From: Lonicera japonica
Lineage: Eukaryota; Streptophyta; Magnoliopsida; Dipsacales; Caprifoliaceae
Length of the DNA: 64,000 bases
Direction: 5' to 3'
Assembly: GCA_021464415.1 (NCBI GenBank)
Contig: CM038469.1
Location: 3,822,501-3,886,500 of the forward strand
Below, one piece after another: positions 44,985 to 57,358 of this stretch. The notes beneath the pieces were generated by a model. That model searched no databases, had not been told where the DNA came from, and saw only the letters and a list, made by a program, of their open reading frames with translations. Each line of letters starts with the position of its first letter. The stretch's first letter is position 1. The translations under genes were made by a program, and so were the position numbers.

Positions 44985-46534
44985 TGTTGGTCGGATTTCA
45001 ACCCTAGATGGGGTGTGAATAGGGTTTTAAAAACTAAATGCGGAATTAAAAAAAATTTCAAAAATGTTTAAGTAAAACAAATTAACTAAACAAGTTTATC
45101 AAATAAAACAATTAATCAAACAATCAATCCCAAGAATAAGCAACAATATAAGCAACTTCAATCAATAAATATAACAAATAAATAAAGAGATTGAGTAAGA
45201 AAGATTGAACCGATTTGAAGTCCAAGGCTTTTTGTCCACACGATTTTGGTTTACCAAACCATAATCCGCGCTCGGTTAGTGCCCCGAGAAATTCCAATAA
45301 AACCGTTTTTCTTCCGGGTGAAAAACAAACCTCTACAAGTGTATTATTCTCACACACTATATAAGTATTGCTTTACCACAATACTTCTCACAAGATTCCC
45401 TCTTGCTAACTATGTGAGATTTACCTCTCACAATCACTAAACAAGAATTTACCTTCTTATTTTTCGTATGAGATTTACCTCTCACAATTTGAAAACAAAT
45501 GTTTGGTGATTCACACCAATTTACAATAACTCTCTAAAGTGTGTAGTGGATACAATTTGAAGCTCACACTAGAGTTATCCTATTTGATCAAGATGATATA
45601 GCTCAAATGATTAATGATTGATCAAAATAATTCTTGAATCTTTGAATGATGAAGATAGATGAAGAATATAGTATATGAATGATTCAAGGTGTGCAAAATG
45701 AGTCTTAGAAGTCATATAAATAGTCCAAGAAGCAATATGGCCGTTTGGGGTAGTTAGGAGTGGTTAGAGACCAAAACTAGGCTTGCAAGAAATCTCCAAC
45801 GGCTATATTTTCTCAAGGGAGTCGACTCCCCTGGTCCCCATGTAGTCGACTACATGATGTAGTCTGATCTCCCAATAGTAATGTAGTTGACTAAATTGCT
45901 CTGGTGTAGGGAGGTTTTGTGCAAATTTTCCAACTTTTGCAATATGACTCCAAAATTGATTCCAATGCTTGGGGAATGTTCTAAATAAGTTTCTAAGACT
46001 TCCAATATAGTTTTTGTATCAAAATTTATTCATATGAATTTATTTCAAAACCGGTTTTTATAAGAATGATGTTTTGAAATGATTTTGATTTAAACTTGAT
46101 TTTGATCAATCTAAGAATGATGCATATTCATGTTTGAGCTATATAATCAATCAATTAAGAAACTTTACATTAATCCTAAGCAAACACTCAATTACCGAAT
46201 AGGCGAGTCTTCGAATGCTTCGATTTGTTTCTTCAAATTGATTCTTCACTTGAAGATTTTCCCTTGAAGCTTTGGCATATGATCTTTGATATTTTATGCT
46301 TCATGAAATGCATTGCTAGCATGTGTGTGATAAGAATGATCTCTTGCTAGGCTATTGCTTTGTTGACTTGATCGGATATTGATTGAATGATCCTTGTCAA
46401 ACTTTCTTTGAGCAATCATGTTATTCTTGATTTTCCAAATAAAAAAGCTATAATCTTAAATCAAGAACATGTTAAATTACACATGATTTATTTATTGTTA
46501 TTATCAAAATAAGATTAAGACCTTTAGGTCAACA
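44985..46534 (-). mobile_element. Solo LTR, copia-type, 1550 bp, perfect 5 bp duplication
   Basis: On the minus strand it runs from TGTTGACC (46534) to CCGACCAACA (44985). The target CATAC stands at 44980-44984 and 46535-46539. Only one LTR and no internal region are present, the product of LTR-LTR recombination. It is the same family as 761-2350, opposite in orientation. The ORFs inside it on both strands are not considered genes. Confidence 0.9.
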
Positions 46535-46539
46535 CATAC

Positions 46540-47485
46540 ATATATATCTACACACATAATGCAATCTTATATATATATATATATAATTGAATGCATGTTT
46601 AGGAAAAAATATATACCATATATTTGCATATGTACCTAATACTAAATAACTATTATGGTTACTTAATTCATTTTAAGATATTTTAATGGTTTAGTTATAA
46701 AATAAGTAATAATAATTTAGAATTTCGTTAAGTTTTTAATTTATTAAATCAATATTAATTTTAGGATCAAGAATTAGGTATTAAGGAAAAATTTTAAGTG
46801 TAGAAATATGAGTAGTACATATTCTCTATTTAAGGTTTAAGTAAAATATTATTGTGTACATTTATAATTCAGTTATTTATTATTGATTGCAATGGTATCT
46901 TCAATAATGGCGTGTTTTTATTGAAAAATCACTTCAATGATTTGACATGTACTATCCCTGGGATAATTGAGTGGCGTTCCGAACACCGGCGTACATTGTT
47001 CTGAACTAGTTCATTATTGATCAATCGTTTGATTGAAAAGTGGAATATCGGAACCCGGTCAATCGGGGTTATTCATTGACCTTAGAAGTGGAATATCATG
47101 CAAGAAATTATTTCAATATTTATGATTATGTGATAAATTATTCTAAAATGTCTTTTAAATTTGTGATCTAATAATATTTTGCTAACCCTGGAATAGAAAA
47201 TGAGTATTTCTCACGAGGCTTGTGAAGCTCACCCTTGTCATAATGATTTTTCAGGGAGTCCATAAGGTGGATAAATTAAGCTATGGAGTGAGGAATAATA
47301 AATAAAAAACGAAAGAGTATTATATTTGAGGATTTTAAAATTTCACTAAACATGTAATAGGAAAAATATGTACTGTGTTTATTGATTTAATAAATATTTC
47401 GTATTTAAATTTTAGATTGTTACTAGACATATCTTTTACCCGTATTGACCATGAAAAACATTACTTTTAGAATTATATCGTTACA
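46540..47485 (+). repeat. Probable 5' LTR (right end) of the decayed gypsy element
   Basis: Ends in TTACA at 47485, three bases before TGGTATCGAATG (47489-47500), a primer-binding-site-like sequence. Gag-like coding follows. The left boundary could not be set because the matching 3' LTR lies outside the window. Confidence 0.45.
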
Positions 47486-48120
47486 AAGTGGTATCGAATG
47501 TATGATTTAATAAAAAGAGTATAAAACATACATAATTAGTTAAAATTGAAAACTGTTCAAGGTCTAATTATTCTATTATTATTATATACAAATACTTACT
47601 TTTGTCAAGTGTAGGTATGGCAGCACCACATGAGAATGGTCATGTAGAAATACATGCACTTTAGGTTAATCAACAACATAATATATAAGTAGATGTGTAA
47701 TATAAAATGAAAGACAAGGCGCGACAAGTAGAGTTCCTAAAAGGATATACTGACGGACAAAAGAAAGACTGGGTACAAGGAGAATTTTACTATGAGAAAG
47801 AAGTTTTGAGGAAGGTCATAAGCATTATGGAAATGAATCAGACACTGTATGAGGCTATACTTATAAAGATTAGGCAAGAGGGACCCCCTCCGCCATATGC
47901 ACAATTTGAAGTTGGGGAAAACAATGTTGAGGGACAGTAGAGAATGGATATGTATAAATAAAATAATAGTGTGTAAGATAAATAAGGAATGTAGTGTTAT
48001 ATTATGTTGTAATGTCGGTTGTTAAAATAATAGTTGTATTACTAATGTAATGATAATAATATATGATATGTATAATATAATAAGTATAACAAAAAACTAT
48101 CTTACTGTGATATTTACTAT

Positions 48121-49183
48121 TGTAGATGTAAGATATTACTAGTTCTAGTACCGAAAGTGCTGAAGAAGCGTTCAAAGCTATTGAAAATTTAGCAAGATTA
48201 CTTAAGGAACAAAATAATAATAATATTCATACAAAACCCGAAGGTGTAACGATTGAACAATTTAAAAAGTTGAATCTGCATTCTTTTGTGGGAACTCCTG
48301 ATACAACTGTAGCAAAATCTTGGATAACGGAGATGGAGAAAATATTTCAAATATTTTCATGTACTAAAGATCAGAAGGTAAGATTTGCGGTATTTATGCT
48401 ATAAAGAGATGTGTATCATTTGGTGGCAGATGGTTAGAAGGACCAAAGATATTAATGAAGAAGTTAACGAGGTCGAACAACCCTTTGCCACATGGAAGGA
48501 ATTTCTGGATATATATCTTTAATGAAAAATATTTTTTTAGAAACAATACGAGAACAGAAAGAATTAGATTTTCTCCAACTGGTTCAAAAAGGCTTGATGG
48601 TGGCTTAATACGAGTCTAATTTTGCTTTATTGTCACGCTATGCGCCCCATTTAGTTGCTACTGAGGTTGCCAAGACGAATAAGTTTGAAAATGGACTACA
48701 AATGTATATTCGCAGTCATGTATCGATACTAAAGGCTACGAATATTTAATGAAATTATGGAAAGAGCCACCATTGCTGAACGAGATTGCGAGGAAACAAA
48801 AAAAAAGGCAAGATCAAAGGAAGAGGGCTAATAATGGAAAAAAAGTAGGAAAAAGAAATGACACACGCTTTTTAAAAAAAAAGAACCACAGATACTTCAA
48901 GAAATGTAGGCCAGGGGGAACAATAGAGTCATGTGCACGCTGTGGTAAGAAATATACAGGAGAGTGCTATTGGAATACTGGTGCATGTTTTAAGTGTGGG
49001 AAGACAGGTCATATGATCAAAGACTACCCAGAAATGCAAAAAATTAAAAATAAAGGAACTGGTGATCACAAGGCTCGAGGAGGACAAGCAAAGGTGTTTG
49101 CTATAATGCCAGAAGAAAAAACGGCTCCCAATTCCTTGGTCTCTGGTAAATTGTTAATATGTTACCAACTTGCACATATTTAG
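48121..49183 (+). pseudogene. Gypsy gag with zinc knuckle, broken
   Basis: Readable in pieces: a capsid-like start (FKKLNLHSFVGTPDTTVAKS, then WITEMEKIFQIFSCTKDQK at about 48265-48380) with stops after it, then a 144-codon frame (48749-49183). This is basic and has a cysteine motif CFKCGKTGHMIKDYP, in which the last position of C-x2-C-x4-H-x4-C is Tyr instead of Cys. A preceding CARCGKKYTGEC may be a second, altered knuckle. Confidence 0.75.
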
Positions 49184-49398
49184 ATTGATCATGGATCTAC
49201 ACATTCATTTGTTTCCTAAAATTTTGCTAAAATCCTCAATAAAAATTTTAGTGACCTGGGGTATGTCCTGACTATTTCCACCCCTGCTAGTGATTCTTTA
49301 GATATGTCGATAATTTATAAGGCCTGTCCCGTATTAATTAGCAACCGTAATTTAGTGGCTGATTTAATATTACTGGATATTAAAGGTTTGATGTAATT

Positions 49399-50586
49399 TT
49401 GGGTATGGACTGGTTAGCCACCTACCATCAATATATAGATTGTTCCAAGAAAGTGGTCACGTTTAACCTTCCGGGGGAACCTTGCTTCGAATTTAAAGGA
49501 AGCGGCGTAAAAAATCCACATCATATTATTTCTCCAATGAAGGCTCAACACATGATTAAAAAAGGATGTGAATGTTATATGCCCTATTTGACTGATACCC
49601 AAAGTCAACTTATCAACCTAGAAGAAATTCCCGTAGTAAAATATTTTTCTGATATATTCACAAAAGAACTATCTAGCCTACCCCCTGATAGAGAAGTTGA
49701 ATTCACAATTGATATAACTCTAGGCACGAAACCCATTTCAAAATCCCCTTATCAAATTACACCATTTAAATTAAATGATTTAAAGATACAATTACAAGAC
49801 CTTTTTTATAAAGGATTTATTCGACCAAGCGTGTCACCATGGGGTGCTCCAGTTTTGTTTGTTAAGAAGAATGATGTAACTTTAAGACTCTGCATTGATT
49901 ACTAAGAATTAAACAAGGCAACTACCAATAATAAATATCCATTACCCAAAATTGATGATTTTTTTGATTAGTTGCAAGGAGCGACAGTATTTTCAAAGAT
50001 TGATTTAAGCTCAGGATACGATGAATTAAGAGTTAAGAAAAAAGATATTCCTATGATCGCTTTCAGGACAAGATATGGTCATTATGAATTTTTGGTATGC
50101 CTTTTGGACTAACGAATGCCCCCGCAATTTTTATGGACTTAATGAATAGAGTCTTCAAACCCTATCTAAATCATTTTATAGTGGTCTTCACTGATGATAT
50201 ATTAATCTACTCTAAGAATCATGCCAAGCATAAGGAACATTTAAGGATAATTTTAGAAATACTAAAGAAGGAAAAACTCTATGCCAAATTGAAGAAATGT
50301 GAATTTTGGTTGCCCAATGTCACATTCTTGGGTCATGTAGTATCAAAAGAAGGAATATCGGTCGATCCACAAAAGGTGGAAGCTATGGTGAATTGGCATC
50401 GGCTAACTTCGATATCCCAAATTCGGAGTTTTCTGGGTTTAGCAGAATATTATTATCGATTTATTGAGGGATTTTCTAGGATTGCAATACCTCTACCTCT
50501 AACCCAATTAACTCAGAAAAATGCAAGTTTAATTGGTCTAGTGCATGTGAGAAAGGCTTCAAAGAGCTTAGAGATAGATTGGTATC
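49399..50586 (+). pseudogene. Gypsy reverse transcriptase, truncated at RNase H
   Basis: Two open frames (49399-49905 and 50097-50591) joined by a stop-containing stretch. It shows the [23 protein letters not shown] block, [20 protein letters not shown], the active-site region [12 protein letters not shown] (Thr where Ile or Val is usual, the two Asp retained), [11 protein letters not shown] and the start of the connection and RNase H region. At 50587 the sequence turns into the LTR of another element. Confidence 0.85.
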
Positions 50587-52120
50587 TGTAGACACCCCGA
50601 TCCGTGACCCCCGCAAGAACCCTAACAACCTTCAAGAAGTACTATTTTTGGAGTCCGGGACTCACCCGAGCACCCAAAACTGCCCCGAAAGGGTTTGTTG
50701 GACAAACAAACCTATTTTTAAAGAGAATTGTCGCACGACAAATCAGTATGTCGCACGACAATCTCCCTTGTGTCACGCGACAATCACCTTTGACACCAAA
50801 CCATCCACTTTTTGACACATCAGTCTGTCAGAAACATTATTTCAGCCGTTTGTCGCTCGACATTGTCCACATTGTTGCGCGACACATGCCCTTTTTGGGG
50901 AAATGTCGCGCGACAATCCTCCCCGAGCACTATAAATAGGCCAACACCCCCAAGGTTTGAGGACAGCAACTTGGGATTGAAGAATTATTGGCTTATATCT
51001 GATTTTCTAGTCTTTCATCAAGCATTCTCGATTCTCGTCTTATTTCTGAAGAATTATCGAATCTATTCTCGACACTCAACGTGTCCCGTCTCTGGAATCG
51101 AATTCTCGGAAATATCTGAAGAAGGAAAAGATCATTATCGCCGGAGATCTCTCTGCCGTATTATATTTTCTCTTCTTATTATTATTATTCTCGTCGGGAA
51201 GGTAAAGAAAGTCTCTTCTAGTATTTAACATTAGATATATGTGTACTTGTTTTACTTCTGTTGTTCTGTCCGCGTTTTATTTAAAAAAAATTATTGCCGA
51301 GTAATAAATAGTCTACTATTTTCAAAACAAAAGATCCTAATAAAATCATTTACAAAACCAGAAGAGTAAGTACATTATTGTCCGGATAAAATTATGTTTT
51401 CAAAATCCGGACCAATAAAACTTACTGAGGAATTAAAAACCCGGTATATCCTATCTCTTTCATAGATTATGATATGTCTGGTAGAACTCCCCTCAAGAGT
51501 TTTAATTCCATATTAAATTAGTCCCGATACAAGATCCGAACTTTTCCAAAAGAAGTTAAAACCCGAGAAAACCGTCATTATCTGAGAAATAATACGAGAA
51601 ACTCTCTCTGAAATATAATAACTTTGTCATTTGTATCTATATCTTTCAAAACAAAACACCGAATCTCGGAACACAAAGGTTTTTAACCCTTTTCCTGCTT
51701 TTCCTAGAAACTAGGGTTTTTTACTTGGAAAGTAGTAGACTGTCAGTAAAAGCATTCAAGTTTTTCAACATAAAATAAACATATAAAGACCATTAGAGAC
51801 TGAAAGGGCGGAATTGGTGCTTAACACCTTCCCAAACCGTAATATAGTTCCCGAACCCTATAGAATCCTGGTTTCGTAGACAAATGTGTAAAGAAAGGCT
51901 TATCTGTAGCCTGTCCTCTTACAAAACTGTTTTGTCCGTTTTCTCGTAAAACGTACTAACGGATCTGAACTAACCCTCTTGCATCTAGAAATAGAATATA
52001 GGGACACCTGATATGAAATATCAACACGACGAAGCAAATGGAACGACGGAATCCTTTCCGACGTTTCAGACGCCCAACGATGGGAGCGAGACCCGGGGGT
52101 GTCATTTGCGGATTCTCACA
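50587..52120 (+). repeat. 5' LTR of the Tat-type element
   Basis: Begins TGTAGACACC and ends TTCTCACA. Its U3 holds six copies or near-copies of TGTCGCGCGACA (50729, 50749, 50771, 50851, 50873, 50904) just upstream of the TATA box ACTATAAATAGG (50929-50940). Several copies have lost CpG steps, as expected after deamination of methylated C. Confidence 0.93.
50929..50940 (+). promoter_or_regulatory. LTR TATA box
   Basis: ACTATAAATAGG, 14 bp downstream of the last palindromic motif. Repeated in the 3' LTR at 63072-63083. Confidence 0.75.
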
Positions 52121-52121
52121 G

Positions 52122-52139
52122 TGGCGACTCTGCTGGGGA
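52122..52139 (+). other. Primer-binding site of Tat-type element
   Basis: TGGCGACTCTGCTGGGGA, one base after the LTR. It begins with TGG, as required for pairing with a tRNA 3' CCA end. Ogre-type elements are reported to use arginine tRNA; I have not checked the match. Confidence 0.7.
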
Positions 52140-52873
52140 CAATAGAAAACTAGACTCTTATATGTGGACTTTTGTTTATTTGTTGAATACTTTCTTTTTA
52201 CTGCTTTCCTTACTTATGTTAATTGATTGGGAAGAAACTTTTTTCTAAAAAATGGAGTTTTTCGAAAATACATAATGAAGATAATGATATTTGTAAACCC
52301 AACCTTTTGAACTTTGCACACACTTTCGCAAATCATGCATTGGTTATACGAGTGTGAATTTACCCCAAACCCTCGAAAGTATTATAAGTGAGTAGGGAGT
52401 TGGCTTGCTTGGGCCAACATAAACCGAAAGCATTTACTTCCGCTCCCCTTGGCCAAGTACGCCCCCGAGGTATATCGAGTGACGAGAACACTCATGTACC
52501 CGGGAAGTATATCAAAAGGCTCTTGCACGTAACCGCCCCTAGGGTATATCGCAAAGTCTTGCCAAATAGGAGGGAGCCTGAAGCCTTAACCGTTCGTACA
52601 CCCGCACTGCATGTAAGATTGAGTCAGCTAAAACACTTGTTAAACAGCCGTAGGGGATGTAACACCTTATGGCTTACTTTACAACACCTTTTTAAAACCC
52701 GAGTCTTTTCTTGGCAATTTTTAGTGGTTCTTTTGGCAAAAATCGAGTCGCATCACAGTCTTCTTTCATCTTCGCCACGTGGTTTCGTCTACAGCCGTAA
52801 AAACAACGACAGTCTGGAAGGTTGGGCCAATCGAGATCATACCGAAAGACTAGTAAGACCAAGCACACTCACA

Positions 52874-54064
52874 ATGGCCGATGGACGCGAGAATCAAGAG
52901 ATAGATCAGAGCCTAGCTGAGGCGACTACAGCTCAGCCAACTTTAGCCGAGATGCATCATTTGTTAATGACCGTTAACATGAATCTAGCAAACCTCACGA
53001 ACGAGCAACAGGGTACCCGGATTCGAATAGAAGAGTTGTCAGCCGAACGAGCCGCACCACCAGGGTTTAAACGACTACCACCGAATCGAGATCCGAACCA
53101 AGGACAGTCATCACAAATACTTTCCCCAGTTCAAGGAAATAATCCACCCCAAACGGGCCCTATCATGGCTTGTCTCGTTCAGACCGATCCCAACAATCAG
53201 AATCAATGGGCCCCGAATTCAGGCCCCACTTATCAACAACAAGAGCCACCCATCGTCTGGCCTCAACCCCAACAAGGTTTTGAGCCTCGGTACCAACCAT
53301 GGCCACAAGTTCCCGCAAGGCCTATTCCACCCCCGGCCCCAGTAGCCCCTCCTAATGAGTACCCAGACATCAACCGACTTCAGGCAGTGTATGCAGAATC
53401 GGTTATAGCTCGGGAACAGCCGGACGAGGTGTCAAGAGAGAGTGAAGAAATGAAAAAACTGAAAGAGCAGATGAAGGTTCTGCAAAGGGGGATTTTCCTA
53501 ATAAAAGGGGCAGACAAGATTACAGATATGAATGCCTTCTCCCTCTACCCGGAAGCAAGATTACCCCAGGGGTTCAAACTCCCTTCCATCACCAAGTTCA
53601 CAGGAACCACACCCCCTAAAACCCATCTTCAATCTTACATCAGATCCATGCAAGTGTCCAGTTGTGGAGAGCCGGAGTTGGCTCAAGCCTTTCACATGAC
53701 TCTCACGGGGGCCGCCCTGAGATGGTTTTTCGATTTGGAGAGACATCACACAAAAACTTGGGGAGATATCGTCAAGGAGTTCATGACCAAATACGGGTCC
53801 AACGAGGATTTAGAAATTACCCGCAAATACCTGGAAATGGCCAAGCAAGGCGAAAAGGAAAGCTTCAGCGATTTCGTCACACGCTGGAGAGAGATGGCCT
53901 CCCAAATGTCCAAACGGCCAGATGAAGAAGAGCAGTTGGAGATCATACACAAGAATTTCACTCTAGCTGTATTGAGTTACATAGGAAAGCATGTATTCCC
54001 ATACTTCAGAGCCCTGTTAAGTATGGGGTTACAAGTAGAGGAAGAACTGGCCAAGAAAGCATAA
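52874..54064 (+). CDS. Tat-type gag
   Basis: An open frame runs from 52388, but the likely start is the Met at 52874 (MADGRENQEIDQSL), giving 396 aa, because the upstream part has LTR-leader character. Order: N-terminal coiled region, long Pro/Gln-rich segment (about 70-160), then the capsid-like core with TGTTPPKTHLQSYIRSMQ, GAALRWFFDLERHH and FSDFVTRWREMASQM. After the stop at 54064 a C-x2-H-x5-HD-x3-C type finger is readable at about 54368-54408. It forms virus-like particles in intact members. Confidence 0.85.
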   Translation: MADGRENQEIDQSLAEATTAQPTLAEMHHLLMTVNMNLANLTNEQQGTRIRIEELSAERAAPPGFKRLPPNRDPNQGQSSQILSPVQGNNPPQTGPIMACLVQTDPNNQNQWAPNSGPTYQQQEPPIVWPQPQQGFEPRYQPWPQVPARPIPPPAPVAPPNEYPDINRLQAVYAESVIAREQPDEVSRESEEMKKLKEQMKVLQRGIFLIKGADKITDMNAFSLYPEARLPQGFKLPSITKFTGTTPPKTHLQSYIRSMQVSSCGEPELAQAFHMTLTGAALRWFFDLERHHTKTWGDIVKEFMTKYGSNEDLEITRKYLEMAKQGEKESFSDFVTRWREMASQMSKRPDEEEQLEIIHKNFTLAVLSYIGKHVFPYFRALLSMGLQVEEELAKKA

Positions 54065-54393
54065 ACTGATACCAAGAAAGCCTCATACACTGGGAGAAAG
54101 ACTGCCACCCCAGCCGTAAACCAACTAAGCTCGTACCCCTATCAACAAAACTCGTTTCAGCAGCCACAATAAGTACCTCCGATGAGTTGGCCCGCACAAG
54201 GAGACTCTTCAAGTACCGAGGCTAAGAAAAGGAGAAATTTTTGCACCCTTCCCACTACCCTAGTCAAAAGTATGGAACTACTCCGAAAGGCCGGACTAAT
54301 CACTCCACTTAACCCACGCCCCCACCAAACCATATTCCCAGCACCTGGAGAATGAATGAGAATTGTGCATACCATTAGGCCGCAGGCCATGAC

Positions 54394-54760
54394 ATGGAAC
54401 GCTGTTTGGCTCTCCGCCATCGTATACAAGACTTAATCGAAACTGGTACCATTCTCGCACCCGGCGGGCCCAATGTTACTAACAACCCCCTTCCCAACCA
54501 TGCTCCACCTGCAGGAATTAACGCCTTGACCACAGATGAAGAAGGGTTTGATCCCGTGGGACTCATTCGAGACGACCCAACCTACAAGTCACCCGCTGTG
54601 CTGCCAGAAATAACTCAAGTTGCCCCAGGCATTAATCCAATAATTGACCAATGGATGGCTAAGATGAATTTCCTACCCAGACAGGGGTTAGGAAAGGCAA
54701 ATCAGGGGATCTCACAACCACTTACAATAAAAACCAATCCCGAAAAATCTGGGATATGAT
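54394..54760 (+). pseudogene. Gag C-terminal finger and linker
   Basis: The frame starts at the HDMERCLALRHRIQDLIETG block that follows the finger in Tat gag. It continues with a Pro-rich linker and a conserved-looking NPIIDQWMAKMNFLPRQGLG stretch. Separated from the main gag frame by a stop and shift. Confidence 0.65.
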
Positions 54761-54957
54761 GGACCCATGACAAGAAGAAACAACCATAGAAGCCCCAAGG
54801 CCTTCCCAAGAAGACGATCTGTATGACAAAGACCTCCCCCAAAACTTTCAGTTGATCGGCAGAACCAGAATCGCCAGAAGCCTCAGAGGGATCAGATCCA
54901 GCATCCCTTTGGATACAACAAATTACCCGTTCAGGAAGGGTATATCAGCCACCACCA

Positions 54958-56001
54958 ATGGATGTCGAGAAATCACCTCCTCCTAAGGAAGTAAGAGAGG
55001 ATCGAGTACTGGAACAGTTAAAGAAAACCCAGGCACACATCACCATTTGGGGTCTCTTGGTTGCCTCCAAACCCCACAGGACCGCCTTCATCAAACTCCT
55101 AGATGAGGCCGTCATATCATCAGATTCCACGCCAGAACAACTGCCAAAAATGATTAGGTCACTTACAGTCCAAAGAAGTCTGTCATTTTCAGAAGAAGAC
55201 TTATCTCCACTAGGAAAGAAGCATAGCCTGGCCCTCCATATCACTGTTCAGACCCGAGAAAAAATCCTGCCACAAGTCCTCATTGACAATGGGTCAACCA
55301 TAAATGTATGCCCTTTGAAGATCGCCAGATGTCTGGGTATTTTAGATTCAGAGCTTTCTCCATTAGCTGTAACCGCCAGGGCCTATGACAACACTAGGAG
55401 GGCCGTTCTAGGTTCTCTGAAGCTTGATTTCATGGTCGGTCCTGGAAATTTCCCAGCTGACTTTCAAATCATAAACATTCCCTCAAGTTTTAACCTCCTG
55501 TTGGGAAGAGCGTGGCTACATGACATAGGAGCACTACCCTCCTTCTTACACCAGAAGATCAAGATACCATTTGAAGGGAAGATAATCACCATCCAAGGAG
55601 ATCCTGAATGGACCTTAGCAGATTTAGAATTACCTGTCTTGGTCATCGGGAGTCAAAGCATACAGCTGGGAGGCTTTTCTTACGAGCCTCAAGTACAAGC
55701 TCTCACCACCCATAGAATCAAGTATCTTCCCCCTGATAATATCCCCGGTCCCAGCACCAAAATCACAAATATGCTGAGAATGATGAAATACTTACCTGGA
55801 GCCAGTCTGGGAATGGAGCAGTTAGGATTACTTCAGGCCTTAGAACCAGTAACGAGGCATGAAAGAGAAGGTTTGGGATACCAACGCACCGAAGAAGACA
55901 ACCAAGAGAAAAGGGATCGAGGGCATCAGTATCCAAGTTTTAGCTCACTTAATGAGTTTTTTATCAAGGAAGGAGAGCACTTCCCCTTTTGTGGCTTTTA
56001 G
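54958..56001 (+). pseudogene. Tat-type aspartic protease region
   Basis: 347-codon frame with the active-site stretch VLIDNGSTINVCPL at about residues 109-122 (DNGS in place of the usual D-S/T-G; Tat elements often have D.GS) and a downstream LLLGRAWLHDIGALPS block. The remaining part links to RT. It is open over its whole length but without a separate start, as expected for a polyprotein piece. Confidence 0.85.
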
Positions 56002-56631
56002 GAGCCTTGGAGAAACAGCGACGGAGAGAACCTTCCAGGATGGGAAGTCTTCTATGAAGAGGACCTTTTCCTCAAGGAAAACACTATACACAGCTTCTCT
56101 ACCAAGTTAACAATCGGGCCAAGAGAAGAAAATGAAGACAATGAAGATGAAGAGGAAGAACTGATCAGAGATCTCTTCGACATCATGGCTCTAGAGGATG
56201 ATAAGTCAAGAGACGACCCTGTACACTTAATACACGCTGATCCAGATTACCAGGAAAAGGGGGGAAATAGTGAAATTGTAAGGGTGAGAGATAAGAGTGA
56301 GGGTAAGGCTAGGGAGGAGTCATTCCTAGATTTACTTTTTAAACTTGTACCTGTAAGCACTATTATCAATGAAGAAGACTTTGTTTTGCGTTATCCTGTT
56401 AATTTTAATTCTGCAATTGCTTATATGGAGTTAGAAAGACTAAACGAACACCCTAAATGGGACGAGCAGTGTATACAGAGCGAGGAAGGAGACACTCTTG
56501 TAATTAATCTCGGGACAAAAGAGGAAAGGAAAGAGGTTCGTATTGGGGCAAGTCTAAGTGAGACAGAAAGAGAAGAATTCACACAAACTCTGAATAAGTA
56601 TGTGGATATCTTTGCCTAGTCCTATGCAGAT

Positions 56632-57346
56632 ATGCCAGGTTTGAACAGCCAGATAGTCATGCACGAGATATACACCAAGCTGGAGTTTAGGCCCGTCAAG
56701 CAGAAATTAAGAAAACTTACGCCTGAGTGGTCCCTGAAAGTAAAAGAAGAAGTGATGAAACAACTGAGTGTAGGGTTCTTACGGGTGATCGAATACCCTT
56801 CCTGGCTAGCCAACATTGTGCCCGTTCTAAAGGCAAAATGGGAAGGTCCGCATGTGTGTAGATTACCGAGATCTCAATAAAGCTTGCCCAAAAGACGATT
56901 TTCCATTGCCCAACATTGATTAGATAGTGGATAATACTGCCAATCATGCCCTGAAGTCATTCATAGATGGTTTCGCCGGGTATAATCAGATCAAGATGCA
57001 CCTAGATCACCAAGAGAAAATAGAATTTATCACACCATGGGGAACGTATTGCTACACCGTTATGCCATTCGGGCTGAAGAATGCTGGGGCAACATATCAG
57101 AGGGCAGCTACAGCCATCTTCCACGACATGATTCATAAAGAAGTAGAAGTATATATGGACGACATGATAATCAAGTCGAAGGAGAGGGAAGGCCATGTAC
57201 CAGCCTTGCGAGCCTTTTTTGACCGCCTCCGCCAGTACCAGATGAGACTCAATCCGCAGAAATGTGTGTTTGGGATAACCAAGGGAAAACTCCCGGGCTA
57301 TGTCGTCAGTAAAAAGGGAATCGAGATAGACCCTTCCAAAGTTTGA
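56632..57346 (+). pseudogene. Tat-type reverse transcriptase, frameshifted
   Basis: The first block MPGLNSQIVMHEIYTKLEF ... FLRVIEYPSWLANIVPV (56632-56830) is followed by a frameshift at about 56840-56880 and a stop near 56922. The RT core then continues (56927-57346) with TPWGTYCYTVMPFGLKNAGA, the catalytic VYMDDMIIKSK at about residues 74-84 of that frame, and LNPQKCVFGI. The frame ends with a stop at 57347 before the RNase H part. Confidence 0.9.
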
Positions 57347-57358
57347 GCTATTCGAGAC

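Larger units (their letters stand above)
47489..50586 (+). mobile_element. Decayed Ty3/gypsy element, interrupted at 50586
   Basis: Primer-binding site at 47489, gag pieces at 48121-49183, protease at about 49180-49300, RT at 49399-50586. Protease-RT followed by the start of RNase H is the Ty3/gypsy order. Stops and shifts occur throughout. The frame is cut exactly where the Tat-type LTR begins (50587), so the rest should lie right of the window. The ORF at 47707-47940 shows no recognised motif. Lineage is perhaps a chromovirus, but the integrase and chromodomain region is not visible. Confidence 0.85.

Noticed and set aside
50579..51228. Three overlapping ORFs in the 5' LTR
   Set aside because: They lie in U3/R of the LTR, repeat in the 3' LTR with changes, and have no domain.
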